Positions 30,412 to 43,900 of a stretch of 64,000 nt of DNA are shown here, in pieces. Under the pieces are notes generated by a model. That model was not told the origin of the DNA, made no database searches, and was given only the letters and a program-made list of their open reading frames with translations. The stretch spans positions 6,496,501-6,560,500 of the forward strand of contig JAZGTN010000037.1 in the NCBI GenBank assembly GCA_037783415.1, given 5' to 3'. How positions within the stretch are numbered: position 1 is the stretch's first letter; every line of letters starts with the position of its first letter. The translations under genes were made by a program, and so were the position numbers. The stretch is from Leptasterias polaris. Lineage: Eukaryota > Echinodermata > Asteroidea > Forcipulatida > Asteriidae.

Positions 30412-33400
30412 CCCAGTGGGCAAAATACGTTGAATTAACGTTGAAGCAACGTCATATGCCGACGTTGGAGTAACGTTGAATGATGATTGTATTTGCAAAT
30501 TGAATTAACGTTGAAGTACTGACGTAGATACAACGTTAAACTCACTACGTTGTTTCAATGTCGGCATGTATACGTTGTTTTAACGTCAAATTTCTACGTT
30601 GAAATAATGTTGAATAATGATTGAATTTGCAAATTGAAATAACGTTGAAATGCTGACGTAGATACAACGTTAAACTCACTACGTTGTTTCAATGTCGGCA
30701 TGTATACGTTGTTTTTACGTCAAATTTCTACGTTGGTCCAACGTTGGGCCAACGTACAGTTAATCTAAAACAATGTCTTCGAGTTGAACTTTCTTGTTAT
30801 GTAGTTAATGCCCATTATAATTAATTCAAGTAATTAGTATATGCTTATTATACTTATAAGGTATATACATGTAAGATATGATACCGATAACTAAATACAT
30901 TCTACACTATAACTACAACTTATACAGGCCTATACATCCTTCTCCACTGCATGTCTTGTATTTATATAGTCCAGGATCTACAGAATTTCCAGTCATGGTT
31001 ATAACACCTTTTTAAAATAAACCTATTTAATTTTTAATTCATATCTTGGAATGACAAATGTTTCTTTGTACTTTTGATGTACATATTTTCTTACAAACGA
31101 ATTACAAAAAAAAGTACAAAAACTTGCCTGGGAAATTCCTAAATTCAACCAAAATTGTTTTGATATTGTCAGAAAAAGTCATACACTTCTAAGTCCCGCC
31201 CACAAATTTGCATAAGTTTCAACGTTGTCTCAACGTTGGCTCAATTTTAGCATCTTGTCAAAAGGCGCTCATACCCAAAAGGAATGTATAGCTTTTTGCT
31301 TGCCAAATGTTAATGCAACATAGGAATGATATAAAATTAGGTTTGAGATGTCGCATCAATTACCTGAACTTAGTATAAAAACAACATTTCCATACACAAA
31401 TAATTATCCCCCAAAATGTTAAATTTTAACTTCTTGTCAACATGTTGTGCACGAAAACCTAGTAGAAATGTTAAGCTTTTTACTTGCCAAATATTAATGC
31501 AACACAGGAATTGTACAAAATTGAGTACTAGAAACAATTACCCACAAATTGTTAATTTTTAACACCTTGTCAACATGCGCTCAAAACCAAACTGTGAAGG
31601 GCAACTTAGAAGTATACATTTGGTTTGAGGTTTCAATCACCTGTCTGAACCTTGAGTGAAAAAACATTTAGATATTTTGTAATTGTTAAAAAAACAAATA
31701 GCAACAAAAATGTGAATATTTTAATGGTTGGGGTGACCTCAAGTGCAGTCGTGAACTAAAAGCCTAGAGGAAGCCAACTTTGATCGCATTTTTAGGGCTG
31801 GCTTTAGGCCTATATCGATCCCATTGTAGAATAGGTGACCTTTTTCAACATCTGACCGTCCTTGCATTTCTGTATGCTCTGTGGTACTATATGGAAATAT
31901 TACATTATTATTTGGACCACGAATAATGCCTTTTATTTTGCGGTGATTTTAATCAATGTTATCTGGGCTATTTCTTGGAATCCTCGCCCCTCATGTGTCT
32001 ATATTTCTTGTGATCTTCTTGGTAATTTTCTTGATGGAAAATGGTTAAAACGAGGCAATAGATGGCTGGTAATAATAATATTAGTATGTTACTGACTGAT
32101 AGTCTGACCGGACACAATTGTTCAATATTTTACTATAGAGGAAGGATTTTATAAATTTAAGTGTTCACCATAATTAAATATGCTAAATTCAATGTAAGAG
32201 TGTTTGGTTTAGCTCAAATCTAGTAAAAAAAGCAACTGCAACTTTTATCCAACATTGTACATACGTCAAAAACGTTACATTGAAACAATGTTACCAACTA
32301 TAATGTTGGATCAACATTGATTTTAGGTTGTTATTATCGCAACGCAATTACAACCTTTATCCAACATTGTACATACTTCAATATTGTTACGTTAAAAAAA
32401 ACCTTACCAGACTGACGTTGGATCAACATCGATTTTAGGTTATTATTATCGCAACGCAAACAAAATCTTTTTACAACATTGTACATACGTCAAAAACGTT
32501 CACAATGAAATAACGTTACCAGAATAATGTTGGATCAACATTGATTTTAGGTTGTTATTATCGCGACGCAACAATAACCTTAATCCAACATTGCATTAAC
32601 TTTTAAAAGTATACGTTTTGAAATGACGTTACCCAACTGACATTGGATCAAAATTGATTTAAGGTTGTTATTATCGCGACGCAATAACAACCTTTATCCA
32701 ACATTGTTCATACGTAAAAATCATTACGTGGAAAAAACGTTCCCAGAATGACGTTGGATCAACATTGATTTTAGGTTATTATTATCGCGACGCAATAACA
32801 ACCTTTATCCAACATTGCACATAGGCCAAAAACGTTACATTGAAACAACGTTACCAGAATGACGTTGGGTCAACATTGATTTTAGGTTGTTATTATCGCG
32901 ACGCAAAAACTACCTTTATCCAACATTGCACATATGCCAAAAACGTTACATTGAAACAACGTTACCAGAATGACGTTGGGTCAACATTGATTTTAGGTTG
33001 TTATTATCGCGACGCAAAAACTACCTTTATCCAACATTGCACATATGCCAAAAACGTTACATTGAAACAACGTTACCAGAAAGACGTTGGATCAACATTG
33101 ATTTTAGGTTGTTATTATCGCGACGCAATAACAACCTTTATCCAACATTGTACATACGTCAAAATCGTTACGTGGAAAAAACGTTACCAGAATGACGTTG
33201 GATCAACATCGATTTTAGGTTGTTATTATCGCGACGCAATAACAACCTTTATCCAACACTGTTCATACGTCAAAAACGTTACATTGAAACAACGTTACCA
33301 GAATGACGTTGGATCAACATTGATTTTAGGTTGTTATTATCGCGACGCAATAACAACCTTTATCCAACATTGCATCAACGTTAATTAGTATACGTTGAAA

Positions 33401-33618
33401 CTACGTTGCCAAATTGACGTTGGATCAACATTGTTTTTTGGTTGTTATAATCGCGACGTTATTTCAACACTTTTCCAACGTTTACACAACGTCAAACTAC
33501 AACTTAAAACAAACATCGCAAATGTGACGTTGAAATAACGTTGTTTTATGGTATTTCGACGTTGTGACGCCATATCAACCAAAATCCAACGTTGAAATAA
33601 CGTTGTGTGCCCACTGGG
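30412..33618. mobile_element. 3.2-kb DNA element with CCCAGTGGGCA ends, rich in AACGTT motifs
   Basis: Ends are CCCAGTGGGCA (30412) and TGCCCACTGGG (ending 33618), both followed inward by repeated AACGTTG/CAACGTT words. The left 350 bp contain a 134-bp unit in two copies (30489 and 30623). The middle is AT-rich with no ORF. The right third is the 111-bp array. It is flanked by AT on both sides, which may be a 2-bp duplication or part of the ends. No transposase, so it is non-autonomous. Confidence 0.75.
32229..33450 (+). repeat. 111-bp minisatellite, 11 copies
   Basis: The block TCAACATTGATTTTAGGTTG recurs at 32311, 32423, 32535, 32648, 32759, 32870, 32981, 33092, 33203, 33314 and 33425. Spacing is 112-113 bp at the left and exactly 111 bp in the last seven steps. 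Copies at the right are the most alike. Since 111 is 37 codons, an open frame of 182 codons (32840-33388) with a 37-residue repeat arises; no start context or splice signals suggest it is a gene. Confidence 0.95.
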
Positions 33619-33989
33619 ATGTTTGGTCGATAATTTCTCAAATTTGACTGGCGTTTTTGTGGAGAACTTTCGGAATCGTAATCTCCAGCAATTACTCTGT
33701 TAAAAACTGTAGAGTTATCTTAGACCCACAGGGGTCGGAACGGGACGACAAGATACAGTTTACCCCGTATGGCCTATTTGGTTCTGTCGTGATTTCTTTT
33801 GAAATAGACATTGATTGACAGTGGACTCACATAAATTCTGATCACTACAGTCCAACTCATCCTATAATACAGTTGCAAAAGTGAAGGCTTCAGAAGGATT
33901 GGGGTAATAGCCCCGCCTCCCCCAAAAAATAAAAAATAAGTAAATAAAATCAAAACAAACAAATTTTGTTTAAATAAAAAAAAAATATA

Positions 33990-36690
33990 TATAATATAAA
34001 TAAAACAAATTGCTCATCACTCTTATCATCCACAGCCCTTTTCAAACCAACTCTTTAATCCCTGTGGAATACAACCCTGGGGATGAATACAACCCTGGGG
34101 ATGACCGAGGGTTTGTCCCGGGGGGGGGGGGGGGGGCGGACCAGCGCGCCACCTACGTTGAAAATAATCTCATTCGACCCTCGCGACGTGAACTAATTAC
34201 AAAACCGTTGACAAACGGATGTGTGTGTATGCACAGTATACACTATTTGAATTACGGTTGCTCTCCAGGACCGCTGCGTGCCGTTGAGACTGCCTGGACG
34301 AGTACATTTTATCAGAGGGTATTGTTATCTTCAAATGTTGTAAATTCACAAAATCTTTACACCAGAAACATTTGTAAATTGTTTTTTTGCGTTGCCAACT
34401 GCTTCAGTAATTTAACAGTTTAATAAACAACATACATTTAACGTAAACGACATGTATAACATATCTGTTTAAGATGTGTATGTTGCCTCAGAATTACAAT
34501 TACCTGCGGCAAATGTTCCCGTCCGTCAACAGAGATCGTTTGAACGCAAACTAAGTATTAGAAGAAACCATTTTTTGTAATGAAACTCCCACCTGGACCT
34601 ATTCATACACGTTAGCTGCTGCAATAAACCAATGAAAAATTTTGGGTAATATTTTTACGCATTTTTTTAAAAACTAAGAACCTCATCAATTGAAAATACT
34701 CTTACGATATACACTGTTATGTTTTCAGTGCTGATAAAGAGAGAATTTTAACGGTATACATGGATTTCTTTTTGTTTTTTAATTGTCATCACCTATTTTT
34801 AAAATGGAGTGTACCCAAACAGCTATTGCAAATGATTGCGCAACACCCCTTCCGCCCCCCCCCCCCCCCCTCCCCGTTTGTCCTTAACCTTTTTAGTGGC
34901 TAGCCAGCAGTACCAGTTGGGCTTTCATTTCATTGGGCTTTCATTTCACTGGTCTGTCAGCTTTTGAACTTTTGCAAATAGGGATTCTTTTCAACACACA
35001 ACTATTAGCCAGACAAACCACTTTGGAGTGAATTCTGACTGGTCCTCAGGTGTTTTAACTAGCAAGCCAGTGGCTTATTATTATTATTATTTTTATTACT
35101 CAGGTCATTTTCTTTCTGCATGACTCACAATGCTTATAATAACAGGCATGCAACTGTAACTTCCCCAAAAAGAGGAAATTACAAAATGTCAATGATTTTG
35201 TACAGTATTTTTCAATTTTGAATGGTAAAACTGAGAATAAAAAAGAGGAAATCAGCGGAAGAGGAAAAGTTGCATGCCTGTTATAAACATGGTATTTTCC
35301 CCTAGGTATTTCAAAATATGTATGTGCATAATTGTGCAATATAATTTAATATAAGCCAGAAAGATTGCCATAAAAAGACACTTAGATATAGACCACTGGC
35401 CAGGAAAGTCGTTGATCATCAACTTTTTTAGATTGTACAATAAGTGCACAGTGAGCTGAACTTTTGGACATTTGTTAACTGTAAGCATCTCTATGTTATA
35501 TTTAACCTATAATGCATGTGTGTAAATTTGTCAATAATTATAATTTGTCTCTATTTGGTACTTTTAAAGACATTGTATAGAATTGGCTTTCATCAACTTC
35601 AAAACTGAGGGCTCACTTTTCATTACCTAACACTTGTACTGAGTATCCAGAAAGATTTTACCCTCTGGAATATTAAGCCATTGAATTGCGAGTTAGATTT
35701 GAATATCTAGTGCAATGACTTGCTTAGAAGGGTCATCGTTTGGTTTTTGTCAACATAATCCTGATTTATGGGCAAAATTACAAAGAAAGATACAACAAAA
35801 GTCACCTTTGAAAGGTTCAGTTGAATACAGAGTGTCTACTTGCTGAGAAAACAGCAAAAAACTGTCATTGTATTTTCAACAGGGCAAGTACATCATTGGG
35901 GTTTTGGAAGAGTAACTTAAATTTCATCCTTATTTTTATTATGTTTTTCATGACAATGGCCAATTTCACCAAATCTCAGCTCATTTAATTTCATTTAAAA
36001 ATGAATTCTCTATTGCACCAGCATCCAACAGTTAAAAAGAGTAAATCAATTTCAGCAGATTAGCATTCACTGGTAAAAAGATCATTCAAATTCATCAGGT
36101 TGCGGAGATCATTCAATTCGGTAAACTAGCTGAGAGCAGCAAGAGTCTGGTCAACCGTTCAGTTTCATCAATTGTAAAGGGGTAGTAAAGACCTTAAACG
36201 GAACCTGAATGAGAAAAACGAAATCATGTCTGCACAAAAAAACGAAGTTGAATGCAATAATAGCTGACAAGAAACAGTAGTTAGATTGAATAAAGGGAAA
36301 TGCCTGGATTTGAATGCATTTTGAATTAGTTGTTTGTTGCTGAATTTAAACAGGAAAACCTATAAACACTCTGTTCAATCAACCTGAGAAAGTTTAGGGA
36401 GTAACAACCACTCAACAGTAATATATTCAAGGAAGAACTGTTGGTTCTAAAAAGAACCAGTGCACTGGTGAAATGGAATGGTATTGACACTCCGTCAAGT
36501 TTCATCAAACTCTGCCAAAATATTTGTCAAGTTTTCAAGAAAAAAGGAAGGAAAACTAAAAGTTATTGTCAGGGATATTGGTCAGCATGTTATTATTAAA
36601 TCTTTAAAAAATTGAATAATAAATAAACAAAAATAAAGTCTAAGATTTTGTATTGTACACATTGAGCTGTGTACAAATCATCTATGGGTT
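33990..36690. other. Gene-free AT-rich stretch
   Basis: No gene is recognised. A run of 17 G (34120-34136) follows a short repeat of AATACAACCCTGGGGATG, and a C run lies at about 34854-34870. At 34920 a TTTCATTTCATTGGGC pair occurs. The remainder is unremarkable. Confidence 0.5.
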
Positions 36691-36693
36691 CAG

Positions 36694-36843
36694 GAGCCCG
36701 ATTTTGCAATGCACTAAGACTCGTCTTAAGATGAGTTGTCGATATTACCATAGTGATTTGTATTGTGACATCACACTTTGCTTAGCAACTAAGATTGGTT
36801 TGCGCTTTAGATCAATCTTTTAGCACTTTGTGAAATCGGCCCC
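36694..36843. mobile_element. MITE with GATTTCACAAAG ends (copy 2)
   Basis: About 150 bp. The internal blocks CTTAAGATGAGTTGTC and 'accatagtgatttgtattg' and the right end CTTTGTGAAATCGG match 4566-4714. The left end is mutated (GATTTTGCAATG). Confidence 0.7.
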
Positions 36844-37189
36844 AAGTTTGGTGACTATATTTTGAAAACAACTAGTGTCACAGCTGACATGGTCTATACA
36901 TAAAGATTGTTTGTCACATAAACAAGTTTGTTGTCATGGAAACCCACGCATTTATGGACATATTACATCATCGGTTTTTGGAAGAATGGATTCATTAAAT
37001 ACTTCCTCTAGTTTTTGGAAGACATTAAATAACAAGGTGGAGTTACAGTATTGCTCCTTGATAGTGGTATTTAAATGAATAATCTGTTTGCATTGTTCAT
37101 AGTTGATAACGAGTACCATTGTTAGTGGCTTTTAAGAAGAATTGATCAAAAAACTCACTGAGGTATTGGCACTATGAATCATGCTCTAT

Positions 37190-37550
37190 TAAAGGCAGGA
37201 TATACTTTTGGTAATTGTCAAAGACCAGTATCCTCACACTTGGTGTATCCCAACATATGCATAAAATAACAAACTTGTGAAAATTTTGGCTCAATTGGTC
37301 ATCAAAGTTGCAAGAAAATAATGGAAAAAACCCCAACATGTTGCATAGAATCGTGTGCTTTCAAATGCCTGAGAAAGACTTCATGCCTGAAGCCTTTCTC
37401 AGATTCAAATATTTTAATGAGAAAATTTCCTCCTTCTCCAAAACTACATTACTTCAGAAGAAGCCGTTTCTCACAATGTTTTATACTGTCAGAAGCTCTC
37501 AGGTGCTCCTATTCCAAGTAAGTTTTTATGGCAATGTATTTCTTGAGTAT
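37190..37550 (+). repeat. ~370-bp repeat variant B
   Basis: Shares GGTAATTGTCAAAGACCAGT, CAACATATGCATAAAATAAC, the AGAAAGACTTCATGCCTGAA hairpin and AAACTACATTACTTCAGAAG with the 6058 and 23945 copies. It ends 390 bp before the start codon of the secreted-protein gene. Confidence 0.7.
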
Positions 37551-37935
37551 TAAATTGTGTTGCAAGTCTCTGATACTATTAGGGTATTCCCCTAAAATGC
37601 ATTACGCAACACACTGGTTCTAGGGCAAGAAGGATTTAAGAGGAATTCAAGCATGACTACATGTTAACAAATGTACATTTAGGAAAATTACAGTGATGCT
37701 GCTTATTTTCTATTTTTACTTCGCAATCATGGTTTTTTCCCCCCCAACACCAAATTGTTTTCAATAAAACTGTTATTTAAAGCAACATCAAAATACCTGA
37801 CAGAAAGATAAGAGACAAACTTGCTTTCTTCTACCCAACACTCCTTTCTAATATTAGTAATAGCGCTTTGTGACTTTCTCAGGGGCAATTGCCAGCTGAA
37901 GACAACCACTTTATAACTAGAGTACCAGTGAGGGC

Positions 37936-40900
37936 ATGAAGATTCCAAGTCTACTGATGATCTCTTTATCCCTGTCCACCCTGGTATGTGGCAAAAATGC
38001 TGGTAGAAGCGAGAGGAAAAGAAGCAGCATGGTAAGTTCATTGTTTGTCTAAATTCTAGCTTGGGCCTGCTTTAACTGTGAGTTTTTCTTGAGCTGTGAT
38101 GACGGTGACTGCTCTATATGCCAACACCCCTATGTTCCTGACAACCGTTAGACTTGTGGACAATAAGTGTCTGTCGCGTTGATATAGAAACAGCCCTCGT
38201 GCAAGACCCTGTGAGACTGCTGCTCTGCGTGAGACTACTGCTTTCAGGACTGGTCACATGACAAAGAGTCGGCAGCCGCGCAAGAGCAGTGATCTGGCGA
38301 GAGCAGTCTTTATTACGCTACCACCACGACTCGACAATTACCGCGACAAACATTAACGACGTGTCCACAAGTCTAGACAACCCTATTTTGAAAAAAATAA
38401 AAAAAATAAAATTGAGGCTATAAACGCTAGGGTTAGGGTTAGAAAAATACACTTGGGGTGTCGGAACATAGGGGTGTAATCGTGATGATGTTCTTTTTCG
38501 AAAACTAGCTCTGGAAGTGTTAACCGACCTACTGAGATCCTGAGATATTTATATTAGGATGTCGACATCTTGAAAGAAGAATGTCAACTTTCTAAGATAA
38601 TTTATCTCAGGGATGACTTCATGTTGAAACAGGCATGACAGAAAATAACTCTTTCTCGGTATCTACGAAAGAGACATTGACATCCCGAGATAATTTATCT
38701 CAGAATGAAACCCTTTAGGATGTGGTAATATTTATCTAAGGATCCCTTCAGTTCGAATGGCACTTCGAATAACATCTAATAACATCTAATATAAAAAAAA
38801 GTCGCATCCCCCTTAAGGTGATCCCCTGGCTGCCGCTTCCCAGGTTGTATCGTATATTTGGGTGTGATCCCTGGCTACACGACAGTTTACGGTTGAATGG
38901 CTTCTGACTGGCACCCCCCGAACAAAGATATTGACAAAATAGGGAGACCGCCAACATAGGGCTAGATAGCTCAGTTGGTAGAGCGCCGGCACGTTAAACC
39001 GGAGGTCGTTGGTTCAAATCCCGCTCTAGTCAATTTTTCTTTGTTCAACCCAAAATCATTTAAACATCTAATTTTGTCACAGTCCAAATATACAGGTCTG
39101 AATAATTTGATACAAGCCATGTGTTTAAGCTCATTCCTCAATTTACATGATTGATGTTCAATCAAAATGAATTCCAATTTGACCTTAAGAATTACAACAA
39201 ACTCATGTGGACAAACCATTTACTTGAAATTTCTCCATGTAAAAGTGTCAAACAAAATGATATTTTTAACCATTTTAACATTTTAACATTTTAACATTTC
39301 TGAACATATAAATCTGCATTCTGTCGTAAGATTAATTCTTAGGTAATCAAAAGAAATCCCCTAAATGCCCCATTTAAAAAAAATCGGTTTTGCTAGATTC
39401 CCAGTTTTTTTGACATGTCCAACTTTCATGAAATTGGCACAAGTCAGCAGGCATGAAACTCAGCACCTAGCACCCCTTGGTAAAACAGGTGTTCTCATAG
39501 ACCTACAAGTTTTTAACTGATAAACAATCTTTGTGCTTACTATAGCAGAAAAATCTGCGTAAGCAAACATTCATTTAAAAAAATAATAAACCACAAGGGA
39601 AACTGACTGGGTAAATTTTTAAATGATTTTGGGTTGAACAAATAAAAATTAAAAATTAAAATTTGTAAAAAAGACGAAAAAGATCTGTGGGCCAAATCTC
39701 ACAAAGCTGTAAGCAGAAAACAAGGCCTAGCAAATTTCTTTGCTAAGCAAAAGCTGAGTGGGGTACCAGTTGTAACAATGTAAACTTCCTGGAGTTTCTG
39801 CTGGCTCCTTGTTTCTGTAAAGCAGATTGTTCTGTGCTTAGCAAGTTGTTGTGCTTGCAGGCTTTGTGAATTTGAGCCCTGCTTTGTTGTATCAATTGTC
39901 TCCTTACAAAAACCGCTGGCAAGTTAGCTTGAATTTTACTTTGCTAACGGTTAGCAGTGTTCATGAAATGAAAACTGATTTATGGTTAAGCAGAAAACGT
40001 CTGCTTACAGGCTCAGCTACCCTGTTTACAGTCCATAGAATGACATGCTTTACAGGCCACAACCAGTGCAGAATTCTGTGGTAAGATGCCCATAATATTG
40101 AGCCCCACCCCCCCCCCCCCCCCCCCCCCAATCTGGATCATATGTCAATGATTTTCGTTTCTTTTTAAAAGCTCAAATGATTGTGGTCGTTAAATCTTGC
40201 CTTTATTTCTCAATCTAACAGAAGTCATGTGATCAGGGCTTCTGGAAACGAACGGACAATGCCATTGAGCATTCCTGCTACAAACAATGTAAGTCAGCTG
40301 AGTTCACACGGATTTTTGCAGGCCTGGAATTTTAGTTTTGTGAGGGCAAGGCCATTTTCATTTTGCAAAGGCACTTCCATTGGAAAATCTGAGAGTCTAT
40401 GGGAAACTTTTGAAGGGGCACCAAGGCCAAGACCAGGGCAACACAGGTCCTGGCTTCCATGTAAGTCCAGGCCAGATCTTGGAATATTCTGGGCTTGATT
40501 CTAGTAAATTGAGCAGAGGACCGGTGAACGCAATCTTAAAAATGACACCAACAACACCTTCCGCCACTGGAAATGTTTTTTTTGTATAATTAATTACTCC
40601 AAGATACTATTTGTCAGCCTGAAAAGTCTGGTTGCTTTTACTGCTTCAATAGTTATGAGCAAGTGCACAAATACAAAATTTTCCATAAAATGCAAGATTA
40701 TGTGACGATTTTTTTCGCTGAGCAGTGTAAAAATTGTACCTTCAGAAAGTCCAGGCTTTGTGGCTCATTTCCAAACATGTGATGTCTACGCACCAATAGT
40801 ACCATCAAATTGTTCAAAGGTTACATGTTAAACGTGCTCTGAAATCTGGAAGAATGGTATCGGACTAAGTTCCTTTCTTCCTGACCTGTTTGTTTCTTAC

Positions 40901-43900
40901 AGCCCAGAGACATCATTACAAAAAAGAGAGTAGAATGGAGCGCATCAAAGGCAGGGAGTACCTACATTTGACATCATTCAGTATCAACAATGAACAGTAC
41001 CAGCTGTTCACTGACAATAAAACAGGTAAACCAATCAGTGTTGTGACCAGAAGTTTTTAAGAACCGGTTAATTTCCACAGAGGAGTGAGCTAAGCGAGGT
41101 ACCGAGTGCTTGCGCGAGGCGTTCATCAGGGGTCCAAAGGGGGTGGCCCTGAAAATGTTTACATTTTACACCCTTAAAAATACATATTTTATGGGTTCTA
41201 GACACTAACAACATACAATGTATTTTGCTGAATAAGAAGTACACATGTTGAGCCATATATCAAGTTCTTATACCCAGCCTGCTTATACCTCACAAATTCT
41301 AAATATCCTTCATATATCTGGAGCTGACAAGTGAAATGAGACGAGTGTCAAATTTAATCAAATAAAGTATTTATTATTTATTAAAAAAATGTAAGTTGTG
41401 TAAAATTCTTGCAACTTAATAAGGTAAGTTAGTAATAAGAAAACATAGAATGATCCAGGGATGTGATTCCTCCGTTTTTTTTAAACCAAAAAGTCGACCC
41501 GTGTGAATCGTGTAAATCCAGTGAGAAAAATGGGGACAGAAGATCGTGATACATTTGGTGTGCGAGCGCTGAACACAGAAACCCTTGAAAATTGATGGAC
41601 TTATAACAAGTCTAATGTGCAGTGGAGTCAAGTACCCAGTAGAAGTCAATGTGGTTTGCGCAGTTACGCACGTACGGTCCAGACTAAAACAAAGATTATT
41701 GGATTGTGCACTGCTCGGAGATGTGCGCTTTCTTTCTTCATACTTTAATAAGAAAATAATTTTCTTGTCTATATCTCCCACGTGAACACATAAATGTGAC
41801 AAAAATAATGAAGAAACAGTGGAGAACGATTTGTGAACAACTGGTATGGCGGAGCGGCGTGAAGCGAGGGTTCTAATGAGCATCGTATCTGTCGTACAAT
41901 AACGACAAGAAAAATAACACCGCCGCGTGAACGAACGACATGTGTGTGCTCACAACTTGGTGAGTTAGATAAAAAATAAAACACATGCATCAAAAGGAGG
42001 AAGTCTGGCTACGTGTACTGATGCGTAACATAGAGCTATACCTTCTACTATCGTCTGGTTCCTAGGTTTTGTAATGCTTTACTCAAAGGATGCGGCAGCA
42101 ATCAGACACTGTGGGAATATTTTTTTTCTGCTAACATGGAAAGGGGAAACATCGCTGCATCAAACAGTCAACTTGAAATAAAAATGACACAACAAGAAAT
42201 GATCAATCGCGATCGTCGAGGACAAGATTTAACAACACTTTTGATTTTGATAGTTTTCAGTTATGTAAGAAGAATTCCTTAGTTTTTAAGCTTATTTAGT
42301 AGCAAAAAGTACCGGTCGGCAATGTCGTAACATTGCTTGAGAGCCGGTCGGGATTTTTTAGAACTGGTTAGTGCCGACCAGCCCCGACCAGTGTAGTCAC
42401 AACACTGAAACCAATGCCACTCAATCGAAACAAGTGACTGATCCAGAGCTGGAAGAGTCGCGGCATAGAAGGACCGGTTTTCATTAGTCAAGTGGTAACT
42501 GGACGCCGTTTTCGGTCCAAATGTACATGTACATGTAGCACAACCCAGTGTGCAACCCAGTCTGGCACCTTGTCTGCACACACGCATTTTTGGACCGTTT
42601 TCATAAGTTGTCACAATTCTCTCAATACACAGCTGTAGACTGATCCATAACAACTCGCCCTCTATTAGTAACCATGGTAACAGTCTTTCAATGGTATCAA
42701 CCGCGCGGACACACCTCATTATACCAGCCAAAATGAAGGCGTGGATCTTGTGGTTGGGTCCACAACTTAAAATAAAGTCCAAGCACATTTTTACTCAAGT
42801 ATCAAGTACACGACTATAAGTAAAGGTTATTTTTTCCCGTCCAGTATCAAGTAAACAAGTATACTGGGCATATACATGTAAGTACTTTGCTAGCCGAGTA
42901 CAAGTACTAGTACTATAGTACCATCAAAACAGCACTCGAGCAGTACTTGAAAACGAGTACAGAGTACTTGCACTAAAACACTGCTGTAATGCCACATAAA
43001 CTACATTACATGTCTACACTAGACTCCAAGCTACGTTTTACATGTTTGAGTTAACAGACACTATTCTCAGGCACAATTTCTCAAATCTCTGAGAAAAGGT
43101 AGTTTTTGTTAATGAGAGACTTTTCTATTATCCCTTGTTGCTAAATAATGGAAAAGGACTGTTAAGTTGGAGACCCGCTACCGTCTCAAAAGTTTCTTAT
43201 TTAAGATTCATGCACTCATGTAGTCACAGTCTATCTCAGTAATGTATACTTTATTACGACACATACACCTTTACACTTGTGTGTACATTCAACTACAAAG
43301 CAAATGAGATTCAGTTGAAATACCAAGGTTTAGTTGAAAAGTTACCGAAAAATTTTGTGACAGAAAAACACACTTATCACTCAAAAATAACACAGTTCTC
43401 CTCAGGATTTTTCAAAATTGTGGGGGATTCTTGGGTCTGGAATTACACAGAGGGCCTCTGTTGCACTGGTCCTGGCCTTGGCGCTCCTTCAAAAGTTTCC
43501 CCATTCAATCCGAAAGCTCACTAATCACATGAAATCAGTGCCCATCCTCCAGAGATATATTACCACCCCAAAAACTGCACAGTTGCTTATTTTGATTGCT
43601 CCAATCAAAATAAGCCTGAAGTCACAAACTCCATGACCCCCCCCCCCCAACATTTATCCATAATTGATCACTTCTTTACGCAGAATTTGATGTAAGTTAC
43701 AGTGTAGTTTGGTTGAATGGTAAGCTTATTGAAAACTAGAGAAGTAGAATTAACTTGTGTTCCATTAAATTTCTTCTTGAAACACTTCATATTTTAAGTA
43801 GTATTACGAAATCAATCCCCCCCCCACTTTTGTTTAACCCTCTACAGTTATCATGACAAAGTGGAGTGAAGACAACGAGCGTCTCCATGAGGAGCAACAG

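Larger units (their letters stand above)
27849..33776. mobile_element. Large outer DNA element with ~150-170-bp TIRs, containing a nested element
   Basis: Left end TAGGCCGTACGGTGTAAAC, then CCGTTCCGACCCCCGTGGGT and, further in, AAAGTTCTCC and CCAGTCAAATTTG. The right end (about 33625-33776) carries the same series in reverse complement: CAAATTTGACTGG, GGAGAACTTT, ACCCACAGGGGTCGGAACGG and GTTTACCCCGTATGGCCTA. The span is about 5.9 kb, of which 3.2 kb (30412-33618) is an inserted element, leaving about 2.7 kb. No transposase is recognisable. Possible 3-bp TTT duplication at the edges, uncertain. Confidence 0.7.

Noticed and set aside
32840..33388. 182-codon repetitive ORF
   Set aside because: It arises because the minisatellite unit is 111 bp (37 codons). 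Left-hand units break the frame and no start or splice context supports a gene.
38425..38445. Telomere-like TTAGGG repeats
   Set aside because: Only two to three units, and located inside a MITE with defined ends.
41416..42788. Minus-strand ORFs of 155 and 169 codons as a hAT transposase
   Set aside because: They show none of the transposase text I would expect (no zinc-finger or dimerisation motifs), and the second runs past the element's right end.
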